In this document: in pieces, positions 34,998 through 37,623 of the stretch | Layout of the letters: every line of letters begins with the position of its first letter | Numbering within the stretch: position 1 is the first letter of the stretch | Assembly (NCBI GenBank): GCA_024638625.1 | Contig: JAHEJY010000013.1 | Span: forward strand, 1 to 37,623 | Direction: 5' to 3' | Length of the DNA: 37,623 nucleotides | DNA from: Actinomycetes bacterium | GTDB taxonomy: Bacteria; Actinomycetota; Acidimicrobiia; Spongiisociales; SHLN01 | Made by a program: the position numbers and the translations under genes | Notes under the pieces: generated by a model | What the model was told of the DNA's origin: nothing | Databases searched by the model: none | What the model saw: the letters and a program-made list of their open reading frames with translations, nothing else

Positions 34998-37623
34998 GTG
35001 AAACGGGTCGCGTTTATCGCAAGTCTGATCGGTGCGCTGCTGGTCCTCGGTGCGGCACCGGCGTTGGCACTGGAACCCGACGAGGTCGCCGCTTTTGATT
35101 CGAGCCGCGGAGAATGGTTCCTCCGTGACAGCGACGGCGGAACGTCGCGGTTCTTCTACGGTATTCCGGCTGACGAACCCATGCTGGGCGACTGGGACTG
35201 TGACGGCGTCGATACCGTTGGGATGTTCCGCAGATCGAATGGGTTCGTGTATTTACGGAACTCCAACGACCTCGGGATTGCCGACCAGGACTTCTTCTAT
35301 GGCCAGGGAGGCGACATCCCCCTCGTCGGCGACTGGAACGGCGACGGGTGCGACACGCTCGCCATCTACCGTCAGGGAGAAGTTTTCGTTCGCAACTCAC
35401 TCGGCACCGGGGTTGCCGACTACTCGTTCTTCTTCGGGAATCCGGGCGACAGACCGTTTTCTGGTGATTTCGACGGCGACGGAGTGACCACCGTCGGTCT
35501 GTATCGAGTAACGACCGGGCTCGCCTATTTCACCAATGAGAACAAAACCGGAGTAGCCGAGTTCGAGTTTTTCTACGGCGTTCCGTCGGACAAAATCATC
35601 GCAGGCGACTGGGATGGTGATGGAGCGGACTCGGTGGGCATCTTTCGACCAACCGATGGCCGCTTCTACCTTTCCAATCAAAACGCTCAGGTCCAGGCCG
35701 ACACAGTGTTCTCCTACGGAGATCCATCCTGGGTTCCCGTTGCAGGACACCATCAGCAATTGGCGTCCAGCCTGGCCATCGACTCCAGTTCGTTGGACTT
35801 TGGCAGAGCGGGCATCAATGTTGCCTCAACCCGCTCCATCGGCGCCAGTTTCGTCGGGGAATTTGACGATCCTCGTGTGACCGTCAAAGAGATCACGTTC
35901 GTGGGTCCTGATGCCTCGTTGTTTTCCGGTTCGGCAACCAGTGCTGTCAGAGTCGGCCCTGGCGGCCGGTTCAGCGCCGATGTCAGTGTGGTTCCCGACC
36001 GGCTTGGTCCGATTTCGGCCACCATGCAGATCAGGCACTCGGGGCAGAACTCACCCATGGTGGTGGAGGTGACGGCCGAGGGCGTCTATCGGGTCAACGC
36101 CGGTGGTCCGGGCGACATCGAGGGATGGCTGGCGGATAATCCGATCAGCCCCTATGTGAGCGGAACGACTGCCGCGTTCGCGACCCCCGGCTTTGTCGGC
36201 GGGTCGAGCGTTCCCGCAGGGCTATTTGATACCTACCGGTTTGGCGCCATGGAGTGGGAGTTCCCCGTCACACCGGGCAGGTACACCGTCAATCTGTACT
36301 TCGCCGAGACGTTCGGTGCCGGCAGCCGAATCTTCGATGTGAGTATCGAAGGGGGTTCGGTGCTGACCAATTTCGATGTTGTTGCAGCTGCCGGGGGACA
36401 GAATCGGGCTGTGTCACGAAGCTTCACCGTTCAGGCTGACGGCGTTATCGATCTCGACTTCTTCCCCACCTCCGGGGAGCCGCCGCTGGTCAACGCGATC
36501 GAAATCCAACGGGTTCCGGAACCGGGAAAACTGGGAGCCGTGCCGACCTCCATCGACTTCGGCTCGGTTGCGACCGGAGGTACGGCGCAGGTGGACGTCA
36601 CGCTCGTCAACCTCGGAACGATCGGGGATCCGGTCGTGTCGATCTCGGATGCGTTCTTGACCGGGACCACGGGTCCGTATCAGATCATCGGCAATCCTCC
36701 CGCCTCACTGGCACCGGGCGTCACCGCAACCATCGCTGTCGCATTCAGCCCGTCGTCCGAGGCTGAGTCCTTTGCGTCTCTGAATATTGCCAACAGCGGA
36801 GGACAGATCTCGGTGCCGCTCCGGGGCCAGGGCAACGACGTCATCGTTTACCGGATCAATGCGGGTGGGCCTGCGTTGTCGGGCACGCTCCCATGGGCAG
36901 ACGGACGCAACCTGGCAACCGGATTGACAAGTTCAGTTGGCACCGCGGGCGGCGTTGCCGTCGACGGCGCATCGCTGCCGCTCGGGACCTCGCCGACGGT
37001 CTTTCTGACGGAGCAGTTCGGAACTGATATGCAGTGGGATTTCGGGGTCGACAGCGGCACGTATGAGGTCAGGCTCTACCTCGCCGAACGGTTCCACAAC
37101 GCCGCCGGGGCCCGTCGCTTCAACGTCACGATTGAAGGTACCCCCCGCAACAATATCGACATTTTTTCGCTGGCCGGTGGCAAAGACATCGCGGTGATGC
37201 TCCCGACCGTTGTCAATGTGACAGACGGCAACCTCGACATCAATTTCGCCAGGATCGTCGACCAGGCAACCGTGCAGGGGATCGAGGTCGTCAGGGTTGG
37301 CGGCCCTGCCGGTCTCCGCGCCGAGCCATCCAGCTTCAACTTCGGAAAGATCGCCGTGGGGGCGACGGCAACCCAAACCGTGCGGGTCGTGAACTCGAGT
37401 GATGTCCGCTCGGTACAGATCAACGGCACCTCACTCGGCGGCTCCGGCGCGTTCCAATTCGCCGTCACGAACCTCTCCACGACCCTGGCACCGGGCCGTT
37501 CGCGAGATGTAACGGTTCAGTTCAGACCGACCACCGCAGGCGAAAAGGCCGCGACGGTGAACGTCTCGCGGGTCGGAGCGGGACCGATCCTGTCAATTCC
37601 CCTCGCCGGCGTGGGTAACGCAT
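34998..37623 (+). CDS. Large secreted protein: FG-GAP-like repeats, then two malectin-like + Ig-like (choice-of-anchor D type) units; runs off the window
   Basis: Not in the ORF track because it has no stop in the window. GTG at 34998, GGGAG upstream; signal peptide VKRVAFIASLIGALLVLGAAPALA; repeats [30 protein letters not shown]; malectin-like YRVNAGGPG...WEFPVTPGRYTVNLYFAETF and YRINAGGPA...WDFGVDSGTYEVRLYLAERF; Ig-like SIDFGSVATGGTAQVDVTLVN and SFNFGKIAVGATATQTVRVVN. Confidence 0.88.
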   Translation, partial: MKRVAFIASLIGALLVLGAAPALALEPDEVAAFDSSRGEWFLRDSDGGTSRFFYGIPADEPMLGDWDCDGVDTVGMFRRSNGFVYLRNSNDLGIADQDFFYGQGGDIPLVGDWNGDGCDTLAIYRQGEVFVRNSLGTGVADYSFFFGNPGDRPFSGDFDGDGVTTVGLYRVTTGLAYFTNENKTGVAEFEFFYGVPSDKIIAGDWDGDGADSVGIFRPTDGRFYLSNQNAQVQADTVFSYGDPSWVPVAGHHQQLASSLAIDSSSLDFGRAGINVASTRSIGASFVGEFDDPRVTVKEITFVGPDASLFSGSATSAVRVGPGGRFSADVSVVPDRLGPISATMQIRHSGQNSPMVVEVTAEGVYRVNAGGPGDIEGWLADNPISPYVSGTTAAFATPGFVGGSSVPAGLFDTYRFGAMEWEFPVTPGRYTVNLYFAETFGAGSRIFDVSIEGGSVLTNFDVVAAAGGQNRAVSRSFTVQADGVIDLDFFPTSGEPPLVNAIEIQRVPEPGKLGAVPTSIDFGSVATGGTAQVDVTLVNLGTIGDPVVSISDAFLTGTTGPYQIIGNPPASLAPGVTATIAVAFSPSSEAESFASLNIANSGGQISVPLRGQGNDVIVYRINAGGPALSGTLPWADGRNLATGLTSSVGTAGGVAVDGASLPLGTSPTVFLTEQFGTDMQWDFGVDSGTYEVRLYLAERFHNAAGARRFNVTIEGTPRNNIDIFSLAGGKDIAVMLPTVVNVTDGNLDINFARIVDQATVQGIEVVRVGGPAGLRAEPSSFNFGKIAVGATATQTVRVVNSSDVRSVQINGTSLGGSGAFQFAVTNLSTTLAPGRSRDVTVQFRPTTAGEKAATVNVSRVGAGPILSIPLAGVGNA

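Noticed and set aside
1-37623. CRISPR arrays, prophage, transposons, toxin-antitoxin or defence islands
   Set aside because: No repeat-spacer arrays, transposase/integrase motifs or recognisable defence genes were seen; the window looks like core chromosome.

Overview
The window is 37.6 kb of compact, GC-rich bacterial chromosome. Gene content (Kgd-type 2-oxoglutarate dehydrogenase, Cdc48-like AAA ATPase, DnaQ/UvrC-like fusion, TANNNT leaderless promoters) points to an actinobacterial-type genome; this is inference. No mobile elements, CRISPR arrays, rRNA or tRNA were recognised. From left to right it carries: a 5'-truncated secreted metzincin-like protease with FN3 and FG-GAP-like repeats; rnhA; a secreted PGRP/amidase with the same repeats; a his cluster (yerC-like, hisG, hisD, hisB, hisH, hisF, hisIE on minus; hisA divergent; no hisC); a zinc-ribbon membrane protein; a Cdc48-like AAA ATPase; a menaquinone cluster (menE; MerR regulator-menF-menD-menC); a DnaQ-exonuclease/UvrC-N fusion; a MaoC-type hydratase; a SpoU-type RNA methyltransferase; a TPM-domain protein; a degenerate enolase-superfamily protein; an archaeal-type SAM synthetase; a rhodanese; an OsmC-family protein interrupted by one in-frame TGA; an ABC-2 transporter pair; a nitroreductase; kgd; and a large secreted repeat/malectin protein running off the right edge that the ORF track omits. 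The most interesting signals are: (1) the OsmC TGA sits at the conserved first-Cys position and is followed by a SECIS-like hairpin, suggesting a selenoprotein; (2) a structured leader with an intrinsic terminator and complementary GGGTTGG/CCAACCC elements precedes archaeal-type metK, a candidate riboswitch or attenuator; (3) an NSAR/OSBS-like enolase paralog has lost essentially all catalytic residues; (4) a perfect LexA box fills the promoter spacer of the DnaQ-UvrC gene; (5) eight genes have a TANNNT box at -13/-12 from the start codon, consistent with leaderless transcription; (6) an FG-GAP-like repeat module is shared by three secreted proteins.
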